A program made the position numbers and the translations under genes. 64,000 nt of DNA, from contig NZ_CP045420.1 of NCBI RefSeq assembly GCF_009363795.1, positions 849,001 through 913,000 on the forward strand, read 5' to 3'. Positions 53,339 to 62,652 of the stretch are shown piece after piece; position 1 is the stretch's first letter; each line of letters begins with the position of its first letter. Source of the stretch: Palleronia sp. THAF1 (GTDB lineage Bacteria; Pseudomonadota; Alphaproteobacteria; Rhodobacterales; Rhodobacteraceae). Below the pieces are notes generated by a model. The model had not been told where the DNA came from, did not search any database, and saw only the letters and a list, made by a program, of their open reading frames with translations.

Positions 53339-54427
53339 TCACGCGGTCTTGCTCATCCGCGTATCTGAAATAATCATTCCCGGCAGATGAATCCGCACAG
53401 TCGCGCCCGTCCCGAAGCGCGGTGCGATGGGGCAGAGCGAACCACCGCAACCGCGCAATAATCGGGCGACAGCCTGCATGCCATAACCACGCTTCCCGGT
53501 GATCGGCGTCACGCCGTCGATGCTGTGGGTAGGGTCGATACCATCTGGAAACCCCGGGCCGTCATCCGCCACAACGATGTTCAGATGATTGTCGTTCTCC
53601 GCTTCGATCGAAATCGCGATGCGACTGCGCGCATAGCGTGCCGCATTGTCCAAGAGGTTGCGCAAGGTGACTTGCAGGATCACGACATCGGTCATCACCG
53701 CCGTGTCCGGGTAGGTTATATCTAATCGCTTCATGGGATCGACGATTGCGGCGATCTCTCTGCATGTGCGAGACAGGTCCACCCGATCCAACCTGCGAAC
53801 TGATGGTGCGGCGCTGCCGACGCGCGACATCAATGCTTCTACCGAGTCGAGCGCTTTGACCGCCACGATCTTGCAACTGCGCAGAATATCCGCGCGGCCG
53901 TCGCCCAGATCTTGAAAGCCCTCCAGTACGATTTCGATCAGGGAGACCACATTGGCCAACGGCGCGCGGGTGTCATGCGCCGTCAGGGCGGCGACGGTGC
54001 CGAGTTCGTCCAGACGTTCATGGCTGTCGGCCAGCCTACGGGTCAGCGATTCTCCGCGTGCTTCCAGATCCGTGATATTCACGGCAGAGCCGATCACCCG
54101 GTCATGGTCCGCCGGATCGCGGGTCAATGTGGTGCGCCACCACCCTTGCTTTCCAGCGATGGCCAAGAGTTCATCAACGACGATCGGCGCGGGGGAATTC
54201 AGCGCATCAGTGCAGTTGCGCCGCAAGCTGTCTGCAAGTCGGGCAGGGAATACCTCTGCTACGGGGCCCAGCATGGCGTTTGCCTGCTCGCCGACGATGT
54301 CGCGGTAGGATGCGTTCAGGTGGATCATATGGTCCGCCCCATTTACATCGCGCCGGATCACAAAGACCGGGTTTCCGACTGCGTCGAGGGCGCGGAAATC
54401 GCAGGCTGTCGCCAATTTCACTGTCAT
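53339..54427 (-). CDS. Soluble PAS-type histidine kinase
   Basis: 362 aa without a membrane segment. A PAS-like sensor region (residues 10-125: LDAVGNPVFVIRRDVNGADHMIHLNASYRDIVGEQ...WWRTTLTRDPADHDRVIGSAVNITDLEAR) precedes the dimerisation helix with the H-box ALTAHDTRAPLANVVSLIEI (His about 150). The ATPase domain shows N-box LRNLLDNAARYARS, G1 VADDGPGFPDG, and G2 GKRGYGMQAVARLLRG. No response regulator gene is adjacent. No cofactor-binding cysteine of the LOV type is seen. Orphan cytoplasmic sensor; the signal is unknown. Confidence 0.85.
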   Translation of the reverse strand: MTVKLATACDFRALDAVGNPVFVIRRDVNGADHMIHLNASYRDIVGEQANAMLGPVAEVFPARLADSLRRNCTDALNSPAPIVVDELLAIAGKQGWWRTTLTRDPADHDRVIGSAVNITDLEARGESLTRRLADSHERLDELGTVAALTAHDTRAPLANVVSLIEIVLEGFQDLGDGRADILRSCKIVAVKALDSVEALMSRVGSAAPSVRRLDRVDLSRTCREIAAIVDPMKRLDITYPDTAVMTDVVILQVTLRNLLDNAARYARSRIAISIEAENDNHLNIVVADDGPGFPDGIDPTHSIDGVTPITGKRGYGMQAVARLLRGCGGSLCPIAPRFGTGATVRIHLPGMIISDTRMSKTA

Positions 54428-54510
54428 CGCTGCACTCCCGATGTCGTTGGGTGCAGTATGGCGAAGAATGCTTACCGTAGCGTTAGCGCCTGCACGTTGA
54501 ATACGAAAAA

Positions 54511-54532
54511 CCCGCCGGATTTCGCCGGCGGG
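54511..54532 (-). terminator. Intrinsic terminator of the Bax-inhibitor gene
   Basis: CCCGCCGG (54511-54518), loop ATTTCG, CCGGCGGG (54525-54532). On the minus strand it is followed by TTTTT (54506-54510 complement). It lies 31 bases after the stop of the gene at 54564. Confidence 0.85.
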
Positions 54533-54563
54533 TTGCATCGCATTCAACGTAGTTTCGGTCGGA

Positions 54564-55307
54564 TTATTCGCGTTGACCCATGAAGGACAGCAGGAACATG
54601 AACAGGTTGATGAAGTCGAGATAGAGGTTCAGCGCCCCCATGATCGCCGACTTCGCCAGCCATTCCTGATCCATCGACTGCGCGTGCTGAATGTAGTCCG
54701 TCTTGATCTTCTGGGTGTCATAGGCTGTCAGACCCGCGAAGATCAGCACACCCAGAACCGATACCGCGAAGGCAATCGCTGGCGAGCCCAAGAAGATGTT
54801 GACGATGGACGCCACGATCAGACCGATCACACCCATGATCAGGAAGGTGCCCCAGCCCGAAATGTCCTTCTTCGTGGTGTATCCCCAAAGAGACAGGCCC
54901 GCGAAGGCGACAGCCGTCACCAAGAAGGTCTGCGCGATGGAGTAGCCGGTGAACACCAGGAAAATGGATGAGATCGACAGGCCCATCAGCACTGCGAAGA
55001 CGTAGAAGAAGGTCTGTGCGCCGGCGGCAGAGATACGGTTGATGGCGGCGCCGAAGGCGAACACCATGATCAGCGGCGCGAACATCACCAACCATTTCAG
55101 CGGCGAGGCGTAGAGCGCCGTGCCGAGCTGGGTCAGATTACCCGAGTCGTCGACCGCAAGACCAGAGATCGCCCAAGCTGCGGCAAAGGTCATCAGCATG
55201 CCTACGGACATGATGCCGTAGACCTTGTTCATATGGGCGCGAAGCCCCTCATCGATCTGCGCGGTGCGCGTGCCCGCGCCCGCACGGATCGTCTGTTGTT
55301 CAGCCAT
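54564..55307 (-). CDS. Bax inhibitor-1 / YccA-family membrane protein
   Basis: 247 aa with seven membrane segments. AHMNKVYGIMSVGMLMTFAAAWAISGL is the first; DTQKIKTDYIQHAQ and the C-terminal LNLYLDFINLFMFLLSFMGQR are family signatures. Family members form pH-sensitive calcium-leak pores (BsYetJ) or interact with FtsH (YccA). Start at MAEQQTIRAG with GGAGGC upstream. Monocistronic, with a strong terminator downstream. Confidence 0.92.
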   Translation of the reverse strand: MAEQQTIRAGAGTRTAQIDEGLRAHMNKVYGIMSVGMLMTFAAAWAISGLAVDDSGNLTQLGTALYASPLKWLVMFAPLIMVFAFGAAINRISAAGAQTFFYVFAVLMGLSISSIFLVFTGYSIAQTFLVTAVAFAGLSLWGYTTKKDISGWGTFLIMGVIGLIVASIVNIFLGSPAIAFAVSVLGVLIFAGLTAYDTQKIKTDYIQHAQSMDQEWLAKSAIMGALNLYLDFINLFMFLLSFMGQRE

Positions 55308-55419
55308 TGAAGCCTCCAGATGTTGATCCGCGGGCTTCCGTCCCTGGAAACCCTCGGATGGTATATTGGCAGCTAATGGCCTCTGTTCAAGATGGCGAAA
55401 CGCCTGAATTGGCGGCTTT

Positions 55420-55623
55420 TCACCGGCTCCAGTGATCGGGCGCATCCCAGACCGGGCGGGTGGCTTCGGTACGGGCCGCGGTGGCGTCGATACCTATGTC
55501 GCGCAGGGCAGTGGCGTCCAGCCCGGCAAGCTGCGCACGCTCCCGATATAGCTGCCAGTAGCGCAGCAGGCCGACGCGGTCGCGGCGGCGAGATTGGATA
55601 TGGCTTTGGGCTAGGGTCGTCAT
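55420..55623 (-). CDS. DUF1127 small basic protein
   Basis: 67 aa. Core LLRYWQLYRERAQLAGLDATALRDIGIDATAARTEATRPVWD matches DUF1127 (YjiS-like), a short arginine-rich domain that in other alphaproteobacteria affects RNA turnover and phosphate or stress responses. Divergent from a LysR regulator, a pairing frequent in roseobacters, and probably controlled by it. Confidence 0.85.
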   Translation of the reverse strand: MTTLAQSHIQSRRRDRVGLLRYWQLYRERAQLAGLDATALRDIGIDATAARTEATRPVWDAPDHWSR

Positions 55624-55748
55624 CTGATTTCTCCGTCGTTCTGTGATGCAAACTTCGGATCGCATCAATTTCGATGATGGGTATTGCAAAGCGAATAGCA
55701 TTTGTGAAACGAATGTTTCTGACGGTGATCATCACGGATTCTGATGCA

Positions 55749-56624
55749 ATGAGAAATCTGGACCTGACGGCTCTGCGCTCTTTCGTGACCGTTGCCGAAG
55801 TCGGCGGCGTGACGCGCGCGGCGGGGCATCTGAACCTGACGCAATCGGCCGTTTCCATGCAGCTCAAGCGGCTGGAGGAGTCGCTGGGCGTGGCGCTTCT
55901 GGATCGCTCTGCGCGCACCGTTGCGCTGACCCCCACAGGCGATCAGCTGCTCAGTTACGCGCGCCGGATGCTGGTGCTGAACGACGAGGCCGTCGCCCGC
56001 ATGACTGATGATGCGTTCGAGGGAGAGATCGTGTTGGGCGTGCCGCACGACATCCTGTATCCGGCGATTCCGCCGTTTCTTGCGGCCTTCGCACAGCGCT
56101 ATCCGCGCCTGCGCGTGCGGCTTCTCTCCCTGCCCACGCGCACGCTGAAGGATATGTTCCGGCGCGGTGAATGTGATGCGATCCTGACCACCGAAGAGAC
56201 GCTGGATGACGGGGCCGAGACCTTGCTGACGCTGCCGCTGGTCTGGGCGGGCGCGCAGAACGGCACGGCGCACCGCACCCGACCGCTTAGCTTCGCCTTC
56301 TGTCGCAACTGTATTTTCAGCCCTATCGCCAAATCGCGGCTGGATGGGGCAGGGATCGACTGGCATTCGGTCGTCGATTCGGCGTCCGACCGCGCGGCAG
56401 AGGTTGCGGTGATGGCCGACCTGGCTGTCTACGTGATTCTCGACCAGACGCTGCCGCGCGGGATCGCCAAGGTGCCGGACACCTGTGATCTGCCGGCCTT
56501 GCCGGACCAGAACATCAACCTTTACCGCTCATCTCGGCTGCAAAGTCAGGTGTCGGATGCGCTGGCCACGCTGCTGCGGGACAACTACGCGCGGTTGGCG
56601 CGCGTGCCGATGGCGGCAGAGTAG
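55749..56624 (+). CDS. LysR-family transcriptional regulator
   Basis: 291 aa. HTH at residues 18-45 (GGVTRAAGHLNLTQSAVSMQLKRLEESLG) followed by LLDRSARTVALTPTGDQLLSYARRML. The effector domain begins GEIVLGVPHDILYPAIPPFLAAFAQRYPRLRV. Start set at MRNLDLTALRSF, 126 bases from the divergent DUF1127 gene, which is the likely target. The effector is unknown. Confidence 0.92.
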   Translation: MRNLDLTALRSFVTVAEVGGVTRAAGHLNLTQSAVSMQLKRLEESLGVALLDRSARTVALTPTGDQLLSYARRMLVLNDEAVARMTDDAFEGEIVLGVPHDILYPAIPPFLAAFAQRYPRLRVRLLSLPTRTLKDMFRRGECDAILTTEETLDDGAETLLTLPLVWAGAQNGTAHRTRPLSFAFCRNCIFSPIAKSRLDGAGIDWHSVVDSASDRAAEVAVMADLAVYVILDQTLPRGIAKVPDTCDLPALPDQNINLYRSSRLQSQVSDALATLLRDNYARLARVPMAAE

Positions 56625-56627
56625 GGA

Positions 56628-57497
56628 TCAGGCGAAGCGGCGGGAGAGTTCGGCGATGTGGTCCGGGCCAATTTCGCAGCAACCACCGATGATCGTGGCA
56701 CCGGTGTCACGCCACGCCTGCGCGTGCTCGGCGTAGGCGACCGGGTCCAGATCGCGGCGGGCTTCTAGCAGATCGACGGTCGCGCCGACCCGATCGAATC
56801 CTTCGGCGATTCGTGTGAAGCCGTTGGCATAGGCGCCGCAGGGCACGCCCAAGGGGGCGAGCACTTTCAGACCGTCGCCAATCGCTTCGGGCCAGGAGCA
56901 GTTCAGCAAAACGGCTTGGGGCTTAAACTCTTGCAGCAAGGGAGCGATGTCCGCCAACGGCTCGCCAGAGCGGAGCCGGGTGCCGTCATCATCCATCAAT
57001 GTCAGCGCGACCCAAACCGGCTTTCCCGTCACGCCCATGCCCATCAGCGCGCCGCGTGCTTCGTCGACCGAACCCATCGTCTCGGCCAAGTGCAGGTCCA
57101 CATAGGGTGCGTGAAGGCGCGCAAGACGGGCGTAGGTCTCTGCGGCCTCATCAGGGGGCGGCGCCAGATCGGGGCGATACGAGAACCCGAGCGGGCCCAG
57201 ACCACCGGCCACCAAGCCGGAACCGTGGGCATCGCGCGACGCGACCGCGACCTCGCAGGCGACACGCGCAAGGTCTTCCAGACGATCCTCCAGCCCCTGC
57301 GGTTCCAACCGCGACGGCAGGACGGAATAGGTGTCGGTCGTGGCGATGTCGGCACCGGCGGCGAAAAAATCATCGTGCACGGCGCGCACGATTTCCGGCG
57401 CATCCAGAAGCGCCTGCGTCGACCACAAGGGCGTCGCGCGGCCTGCGCGGCGCACCAGTTCCTGGCCCATGCCACCATCTAGGATCGTTATGCTCAT
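56628..57497 (-). CDS. mmuM: Homocysteine S-methyltransferase family protein
   Basis: 289 aa. Zn-binding cysteines are in AVLLNCSWPEA (C about 206) and TIIGGCCEIGPDHI (CC about 273). N-terminus ITILDGGMGQELVRR and TTDTYSVLP agree with MmuM-type barrel enzymes that methylate homocysteine from S-methylmethionine. It lacks the B12-binding domain of MetH. Substrate could also be a related methyl donor such as a betaine. Overlaps the quinone oxidoreductase gene (ATGA). Confidence 0.86.
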   Translation of the reverse strand: MSITILDGGMGQELVRRAGRATPLWSTQALLDAPEIVRAVHDDFFAAGADIATTDTYSVLPSRLEPQGLEDRLEDLARVACEVAVASRDAHGSGLVAGGLGPLGFSYRPDLAPPPDEAAETYARLARLHAPYVDLHLAETMGSVDEARGALMGMGVTGKPVWVALTLMDDDGTRLRSGEPLADIAPLLQEFKPQAVLLNCSWPEAIGDGLKVLAPLGVPCGAYANGFTRIAEGFDRVGATVDLLEARRDLDPVAYAEHAQAWRDTGATIIGGCCEIGPDHIAELSRRFA

Positions 57498-58456
57498 TCC
57501 ATCGTCACCACGACTTTGCCGGTCGATTTGCGGGATTTCAGAAAATCCATCGCATCGCCCGCCTGTTCCAGGGGGAAGGTTTTGCTGACATGCGGGGTCA
57601 GCCGTCCTTCAGAATACCATTGCAACAGCTCTGACAAGCTGTCCGACAGCACCTGCGGCGCAAAGGCGCGGTAGGCCCCCCAGTAGTAGCCGATCACGTC
57701 AATATTCTTCACCAGCAGGTGGTTCGCAGCGATCTTGGGCAGGTCGCCACTGGCGAAGCCGATGATCAGAACGCGCGCCTCCGGGTTGCAGGCGCGGATG
57801 GCGGCCACAGTCAAGTCGCCGCCGACCGGATCGTAGACAACATCCGCGCCGCCCAGCTCCTTTAAAGCTTCCCGCAGATCGGTGGTCTCGCTGTCGATCA
57901 GATGGTGCGCCCCGGCGTCTTTCGCGACCGCCAGCTTGTCGGCGCCGCGCGCGACGGCGACGACTTCCGCCCCTAGCGCAGCACCTATTTCCACCGCCGT
58001 CAGCCCGACACCGCCTGCGGCCCCCAGCACAACCAGTCGCTCGCCTTTCTGCAACCGTGCGCGCCGGGTCAGGCCCAGATGCGATGTGCCGTAGGCGACC
58101 ATGAAGGCAGCGGCGTCGGTGAAGGGCATGGCATCGGGCAGCGGAACGGTTGTGTCCACTACGAAGGCCCCAAATTCTGCCAGCCCGCCATGACCTGCGT
58201 TGACGGCCACGCGGTCGCCCACTGCGCGAGTGGTCACGCCCTCGCCCAACGACACGACCTCGCCCGCCAACTCCATTCCAAGTGTTGCGGGCAGGGGGGG
58301 GATGTCTTGGTACGTCCCCTTTGCCACAAGTATATCTGCAAAGTTCAATCCGCACGCGTGGACGCGGACCAGTACCTCACCCGGGTTGGGATGGGGGTCT
58401 GGAACATCTTGCAAAGACGGGGCGATAGCGTGGTCTGTGACTTGAAAGGCGCGCAA
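57494..58456 (-). CDS. NADPH:quinone oxidoreductase-type MDR enzyme
   Basis: 320 aa medium-chain reductase without zinc ligands. VRVHACGLNFADILVAKGTYQDIPPLPATLGMELAGEVVSLGEGV is the quinone-oxidoreductase signature. The NADPH fold is LVVLGAAGGVGLTAVEIGAALGAEVVAVARGADKL. The likely start is TTG 58456, seven bases after GAAGGAGA; an ATG at 58525 has no such site and would add 23 residues. Downstream mmuM overlaps by four bases, so the two form an operon. Confidence 0.85.
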   Translation of the reverse strand: MRAFQVTDHAIAPSLQDVPDPHPNPGEVLVRVHACGLNFADILVAKGTYQDIPPLPATLGMELAGEVVSLGEGVTTRAVGDRVAVNAGHGGLAEFGAFVVDTTVPLPDAMPFTDAAAFMVAYGTSHLGLTRRARLQKGERLVVLGAAGGVGLTAVEIGAALGAEVVAVARGADKLAVAKDAGAHHLIDSETTDLREALKELGGADVVYDPVGGDLTVAAIRACNPEARVLIIGFASGDLPKIAANHLLVKNIDVIGYYWGAYRAFAPQVLSDSLSELLQWYSEGRLTPHVSKTFPLEQAGDAMDFLKSRKSTGKVVVTME

Positions 58457-58639
58457 TTTCAGGTCTCCTTCAACGGTGTCCGACTCACAGGCTATGGCAA
58501 CGACGCAAGAACCGAAACGCCCCATCGACTTCGGGATGGTCTGTCACGTTCTCTGGCTTACCTGTCCCGATAGGCAGGTTGTCGCATAACGTGTTTTGAC
58601 AGACCAAAGCACAACTGAAGAGGTTGCGGGAGAACGAGA

Positions 58640-59011
58640 GTGAAACATCCGGTCGATGTGCATGTGGGCACGCGTATCCGTCAGCGCCGTTGGATGACTG
58701 GGATGACCCAGCAGCAACTGGCCGAGAAAGTTGGTATCAAGTTCCAGCAGATTCAGAAATACGAGACCGGGATGAACCGCGTCAGCGCCTCCCGTCTTTG
58801 GGACATCGGTGAAGCGTTGGATGTGGCGGTTGAGTTCTTTTTCGACGGCCTGCAGGCGGAGACAGAGTCCGAGGGTACCGTAAACGGTGTACCCGCTGAC
58901 CTGATGGCCGATCGCGAAGCGATGGAGCTTGTGCGGTCTTACTACGCGATCCCCGAGTTGCAGCGGCGCCGCCTGTTCGAGCTGGCGCGCGTGCTGTCGT
59001 CCGCCGCGTAA
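58640..59011 (+). CDS. XRE-family transcriptional regulator (alphaproteobacterial conserved type)
   Basis: 123 aa. HTH_3 domain: VGTRIRQRRWMTGMTQQQLAEKVGIKFQQIQKYETGMNRVSASRLWDIGEALDV (residues 9-62). C-terminal ELQRRRLFELARVL helix. Proteins of this exact layout are near-universal in Rhodobacterales and Rhizobiales. A site ACCTG(N10)CAGGT at 58560-58579 could be an operator. The GGGAG before ATG is reasonable. Confidence 0.88.
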   Translation: MKHPVDVHVGTRIRQRRWMTGMTQQQLAEKVGIKFQQIQKYETGMNRVSASRLWDIGEALDVAVEFFFDGLQAETESEGTVNGVPADLMADREAMELVRSYYAIPELQRRRLFELARVLSSAA

Positions 59012-59056
59012 GCACAGCCGCTTGACCGGGCCGGGCCGAGTGCCTAGCCCGGTTTC

Positions 59057-59854
59057 ATGACGTTCCGCCAAGATACCGATTTGATCGCCAGCATTGCGGC
59101 CTGCGCGCACGCTTTGGCCGACGCCGCGCGCCCTGCGACGCTGGCGCATTTCCGCGCCGATGTCGATGTTGCCTCTAAGGAAGACGGGGGCTTCGATCCC
59201 GTCACCGAAGGCGACCGCGCCGCCGAACGGGCGATGCGCGCCGTGCTGGCCAAGCTTCGCCCGGATGATGGCATTCTGGGCGAGGAATTTGGCACGCTGG
59301 ACGGCTCTACCGGTCTGACCTGGGTGCTCGATCCGATAGACGGCACGCGCGCCTACATTTCGGGCGCGCCCACATGGGGCGTTCTGGTGGCGGTGTCCGA
59401 CGCCGACGGCCCGATTCTTGGCCTGATCGACCAACCCCACATAGGTGAGCGCTTTTTCGGTGGTCCGAACGGTGCACACGTGTCCGGACCGGGGGGTGAG
59501 CGGTCCATGCGCACCCGCGCCGCGCGGCCACTCTCCGATGCGACCCTGATGACCACTTTCCCCGAGGTCGGCACCGCAGAGGAAGGCGCGGCTTTCGCGC
59601 GCGTCGCCGCGCAGGCGAAGCTGACGCGCTACGGGCTGGATTGCTACGCATATGCCCTGCTGGCGCTGGGCCAGATCGACTTGGTGATAGAAGCGCAACT
59701 GCAACCCTACGATATCGGGGGGCCCATGGCGGTCGTGCAGGCGGCAGGCGGGATCGTCACCGACTGGACGGGCGGCCCCGCGCAGCACGGCGGGCGCGTG
59801 ATCGCCGCGGCCAATGCGGACATCCACGCCGAGGCGCTGGCGTTGCTGGCATGA
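59057..59854 (+). CDS. hisN: Histidinol-phosphatase, inositol-monophosphatase family
   Basis: 265 aa. Metal-site motifs: GILGEEFG (E about 76), WVLDPIDGTRAYISG (DPIDGT about 94), and YDIGGPMAVVQAAGG near 218. It fits the HisN subgroup that dephosphorylates L-histidinol phosphate in alphaproteobacteria and actinobacteria. The alternative is a generic inositol-phosphatase or CysQ role. Overlaps the next gene (ATGA). Confidence 0.85.
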   Translation: MTFRQDTDLIASIAACAHALADAARPATLAHFRADVDVASKEDGGFDPVTEGDRAAERAMRAVLAKLRPDDGILGEEFGTLDGSTGLTWVLDPIDGTRAYISGAPTWGVLVAVSDADGPILGLIDQPHIGERFFGGPNGAHVSGPGGERSMRTRAARPLSDATLMTTFPEVGTAEEGAAFARVAAQAKLTRYGLDCYAYALLALGQIDLVIEAQLQPYDIGGPMAVVQAAGGIVTDWTGGPAQHGGRVIAAANADIHAEALALLA

Positions 59855-61188
59855 GTGACATCCTGATCCGGGGCGCCGATCTGGTGCTGACGATGGATGA
59901 CGCCGAGACCGAACTGAAGAGGCACGACATTCGCCTGTCGGGCGGCGTGATCGCAGAGATCGGGACCGCGCTGGGCGCCGCGGGGGCAGAGGTGGTTCTG
60001 GCCGATGGCTGCTTGGTGACGCCCGGCCTCGTGAACACGCACCACCACCTTTACCAATCCATGACCCGCGCAGTCCCCGGCGCGCAGGACGCGCTACTGT
60101 TCGGGTGGCTACAGATGCTCTACCCGATCTGGGCGCGCATGGGGCCGGAACATATGCGGGTGTCGGCGCTGACCGGGCTGGCGGAACTGGCGCTGTCGGG
60201 CTGCACGCTGTCGTCCGATCACCTGTACCTGTTCCCAAACGGCGCGCGGCTAGAGGATACGATCCACGCGGCGGCAGAGGTCGGTTTGCGCTTCCACCCC
60301 ACGCGCGGTGCCATGTCCATAGGGGAAAGCGACGGCGGGCTGCCGCCCGATGCGCTGGTGGAAGCCGAGGACGCGATCCTGAATGACTGCATCCGCGTCG
60401 TGGATGCGTTTCACGACGCGGCCCCCGGATCCATGTGCCGCGTCGGCATTGCACCCTGTTCTCCCTTCTCCGTCAGCCGTGAGCTGATGCGTGACGCGGC
60501 CCTTTTGGCCCGCGACAAGGGTGTCATGCTGCACACCCATCTGGCCGAGAACGACGAAGATGTGGCCTATTCGCTAGAGCGGTTCGGCTGCCGTCCGGGG
60601 CAATACGCACAGGATCTGGGTTGGACCGGCGAAGACGTCTGGCACGCGCATTGCGTCAAGCTGGACGGGTCAGAGATCGACCTGTTCGCGCGCACCCGCA
60701 CCGGCGTGGCGCATTGTCCGTGCTCGAACTGTCGCCTTGGCTCGGGGATCGCACCAGTGCGGGCAATGCTGGACGCAGGCGTGCGCGTCGGGCTGGGCGT
60801 GGACGGTAGTGCGTCGAACGACAGCGGTGATCTGGTGTCCGAAGCACGGCAGGCGATGTTGTTGCAGCGTGTGGCCGGCGGGGCCGATGCCATGTCGGCC
60901 CGCGCGGCGCTGCGGTTGGCCACGCGTGGCGGGGCGGAAGTTCTGGGCCGCGACGACTGCGGGCAGGTGGCCGTTGGCAAGCGCGCCGATCTGGCGATCT
61001 GGGACATGCGCGGTGTCGAGGCGGCAGGATCCTGGGACGCGGGCGCACTGCTGCTGGCGGGCCCGCGAAAGGTGCGCGACCTCTTCGTCGAAGGCCGTCG
61101 GGTGGTGCGCGACGGGCAGATGGCGACGATTGATCTTGGCGCGGTGCTGGAACGCCAGCGCACCTTGGCGCTTGAGTTGGCGGGCTAA
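59851..61188 (+). CDS. 8-oxoguanine deaminase-type amidohydrolase
   Basis: 445 aa. Metal ligands: GLVNTHHHLYQSM (HxH), HTHLAENDED, WHAHCVKLD and GLGVDGSASNDSGDL. N-terminal ILIRGADLVLTMDD and the SNCRLGSGIAPVRAMLDAGV block agree with the 8-oxoguanine or isoxanthopterin deaminase group of the amidohydrolase superfamily. The adjacent guanine deaminase gene supports a purine salvage or degradation role. Exact substrate not certain. Confidence 0.82.
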   Translation: MSDILIRGADLVLTMDDAETELKRHDIRLSGGVIAEIGTALGAAGAEVVLADGCLVTPGLVNTHHHLYQSMTRAVPGAQDALLFGWLQMLYPIWARMGPEHMRVSALTGLAELALSGCTLSSDHLYLFPNGARLEDTIHAAAEVGLRFHPTRGAMSIGESDGGLPPDALVEAEDAILNDCIRVVDAFHDAAPGSMCRVGIAPCSPFSVSRELMRDAALLARDKGVMLHTHLAENDEDVAYSLERFGCRPGQYAQDLGWTGEDVWHAHCVKLDGSEIDLFARTRTGVAHCPCSNCRLGSGIAPVRAMLDAGVRVGLGVDGSASNDSGDLVSEARQAMLLQRVAGGADAMSARAALRLATRGGAEVLGRDDCGQVAVGKRADLAIWDMRGVEAAGSWDAGALLLAGPRKVRDLFVEGRRVVRDGQMATIDLGAVLERQRTLALELAG

Positions 61189-62483
61189 TTGCCCTCAGGC
61201 GTGCGCGCAACCCGTTCGCCCGCGACCCAAACATCCGCGATGGCACGGTCATCGCCCATCATGATCGTTGGGAAAATCGCTTCCCATATGTTCTCCGCCC
61301 GCCCACTGCGCTGGGCGATGGCGGGGGTAGAGGACAGGTCGAGCGCGATGATGTCCGCGTCCGAACCGGGTGCGAGCGTGCCGGTCCTGTCCTGCATCCT
61401 CAGCGCGCGGGCAGAACCTTCGGTGGCGAGCCACAGCAGTTGCGCGGGGTGCAGGGCGGTGCCGGACAACTGGCCGATCTCGTAGGCGGCGGCCATGGTG
61501 CGCAGCATGGAAAAGGACGATCCACCGCCGGTGTCGGTTGCCAGCCCGGTGGTGATCCCGTCGGTAATCGTGCGCGCGGCGTCGAACAGGCCTGACCCAA
61601 TGAAGGTGTTGGAGGTCGGGCAATGGACTACCGCCGATCCTGTTTCCCGCAGAAGGTCCCGCTCTCGCGGCTCCAGGTGGATCGCGTGGCCGAACAGGGC
61701 TCCGGGGCCGATCAGACCGTGCTGCTCGTAGGTCTGCAGGTAGTCACTGGCTTCGGGATGCAGGTCGCGGACCCATGCGATCTCATCTCTCTGTTCGGAC
61801 AGATGCGTCTGCATCGCGCAGCTGGGATTGGCGGCCCAGAGCGCGCCAAGCGCTTCAAGCTGGTCCGGCGTCGAGGTCGGTGTGAATCGCGGCGTGATGG
61901 CGTAGCGCGCGCGGCCCGTGCCGTGCCACTTGGCCAGCAGGGCCGCGCTGTCGTCGTAGGCGGATTGTGGCGTATCGCGCAGACCATCGGGCGCGTTGCG
62001 GTCCATGCACGTCTTGCCCGCGACGGTGGCCATGTTGCGCGCGGCCGCGGCTTCGAACCATGCGTCGACGCTGGCGGGATGGATCGTGCAAAAGCTGGTC
62101 AGCGTGGTGGTGCCGTGCGCCAGCGCCAGGTCGAGCGTCAAATCGGCCTGCTTGCGCGCATAAGTCGGATCGCCGAAGCGCATCTCTTCAGGGAAGGTGT
62201 AGGTGTTCAGCCAGTCGATCAGGCGCTTGCCCCACGCCGCGATGATCCCGGTCTGGGGATAATGCATGTGAGCGTCGACGAAGCCGGGGATCAGAAGGCG
62301 ATCGCCAAGGTCAATGTGCTCGGCATCGGTGCGGTCGACCGTGTCGACGGGGCCAGCCGCAGCGATGCGACCGTCCTCGATGCGTATCGCGCCATGCGTG
62401 TCGTGAACCACCGCCGCCTTGATGGGCGCGGTGAACGGGTCGGCGACGAAGCGCAGGAGGTGTCCGGTAAGAAGCTGGGCCAT
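61185..62483 (-). CDS. guaD: Guanine deaminase
   Basis: 432 aa. Deaminates guanine to xanthine. Zinc ligands: PGFVDAHMHYPQTGIIAAWGKRLIDWLNTYTFPEE (HxH about 70), QTHLSEQRDEIAWV, FGHAIHL and ATDTGGGSSFSML. The PxxGFVDxHxHxxQ signature and PTSNTFIGSGLF are specific for GuaD. Converges on the preceding deaminase gene, their stops overlapping. Confidence 0.93.
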   Translation of the reverse strand: MAQLLTGHLLRFVADPFTAPIKAAVVHDTHGAIRIEDGRIAAAGPVDTVDRTDAEHIDLGDRLLIPGFVDAHMHYPQTGIIAAWGKRLIDWLNTYTFPEEMRFGDPTYARKQADLTLDLALAHGTTTLTSFCTIHPASVDAWFEAAAARNMATVAGKTCMDRNAPDGLRDTPQSAYDDSAALLAKWHGTGRARYAITPRFTPTSTPDQLEALGALWAANPSCAMQTHLSEQRDEIAWVRDLHPEASDYLQTYEQHGLIGPGALFGHAIHLEPRERDLLRETGSAVVHCPTSNTFIGSGLFDAARTITDGITTGLATDTGGGSSFSMLRTMAAAYEIGQLSGTALHPAQLLWLATEGSARALRMQDRTGTLAPGSDADIIALDLSSTPAIAQRSGRAENIWEAIFPTIMMGDDRAIADVWVAGERVARTPEGN

Positions 62484-62652
62484 GACCGGGAGCTAACGCG
62501 AAAGCAGGACCTTTTGCGAGGGGCAGATTGCGAAGTCATACCAGTGCGGATCGCGATAGAAGCTTTACCTTGCGCGCTTGTCTTCGCTTTCCCCAAGCGC
62601 GCGCCCGGCCTACATCACGTGCCAAAGACGGACCCGACAGAAGGACAACGCA

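Noticed and set aside
58544-60454. 636-codon minus-strand open frame opposite the XRE regulator, hisN and deaminase genes
   Set aside because: High-GC antisense shadow; the plus-strand genes have full motif sets.
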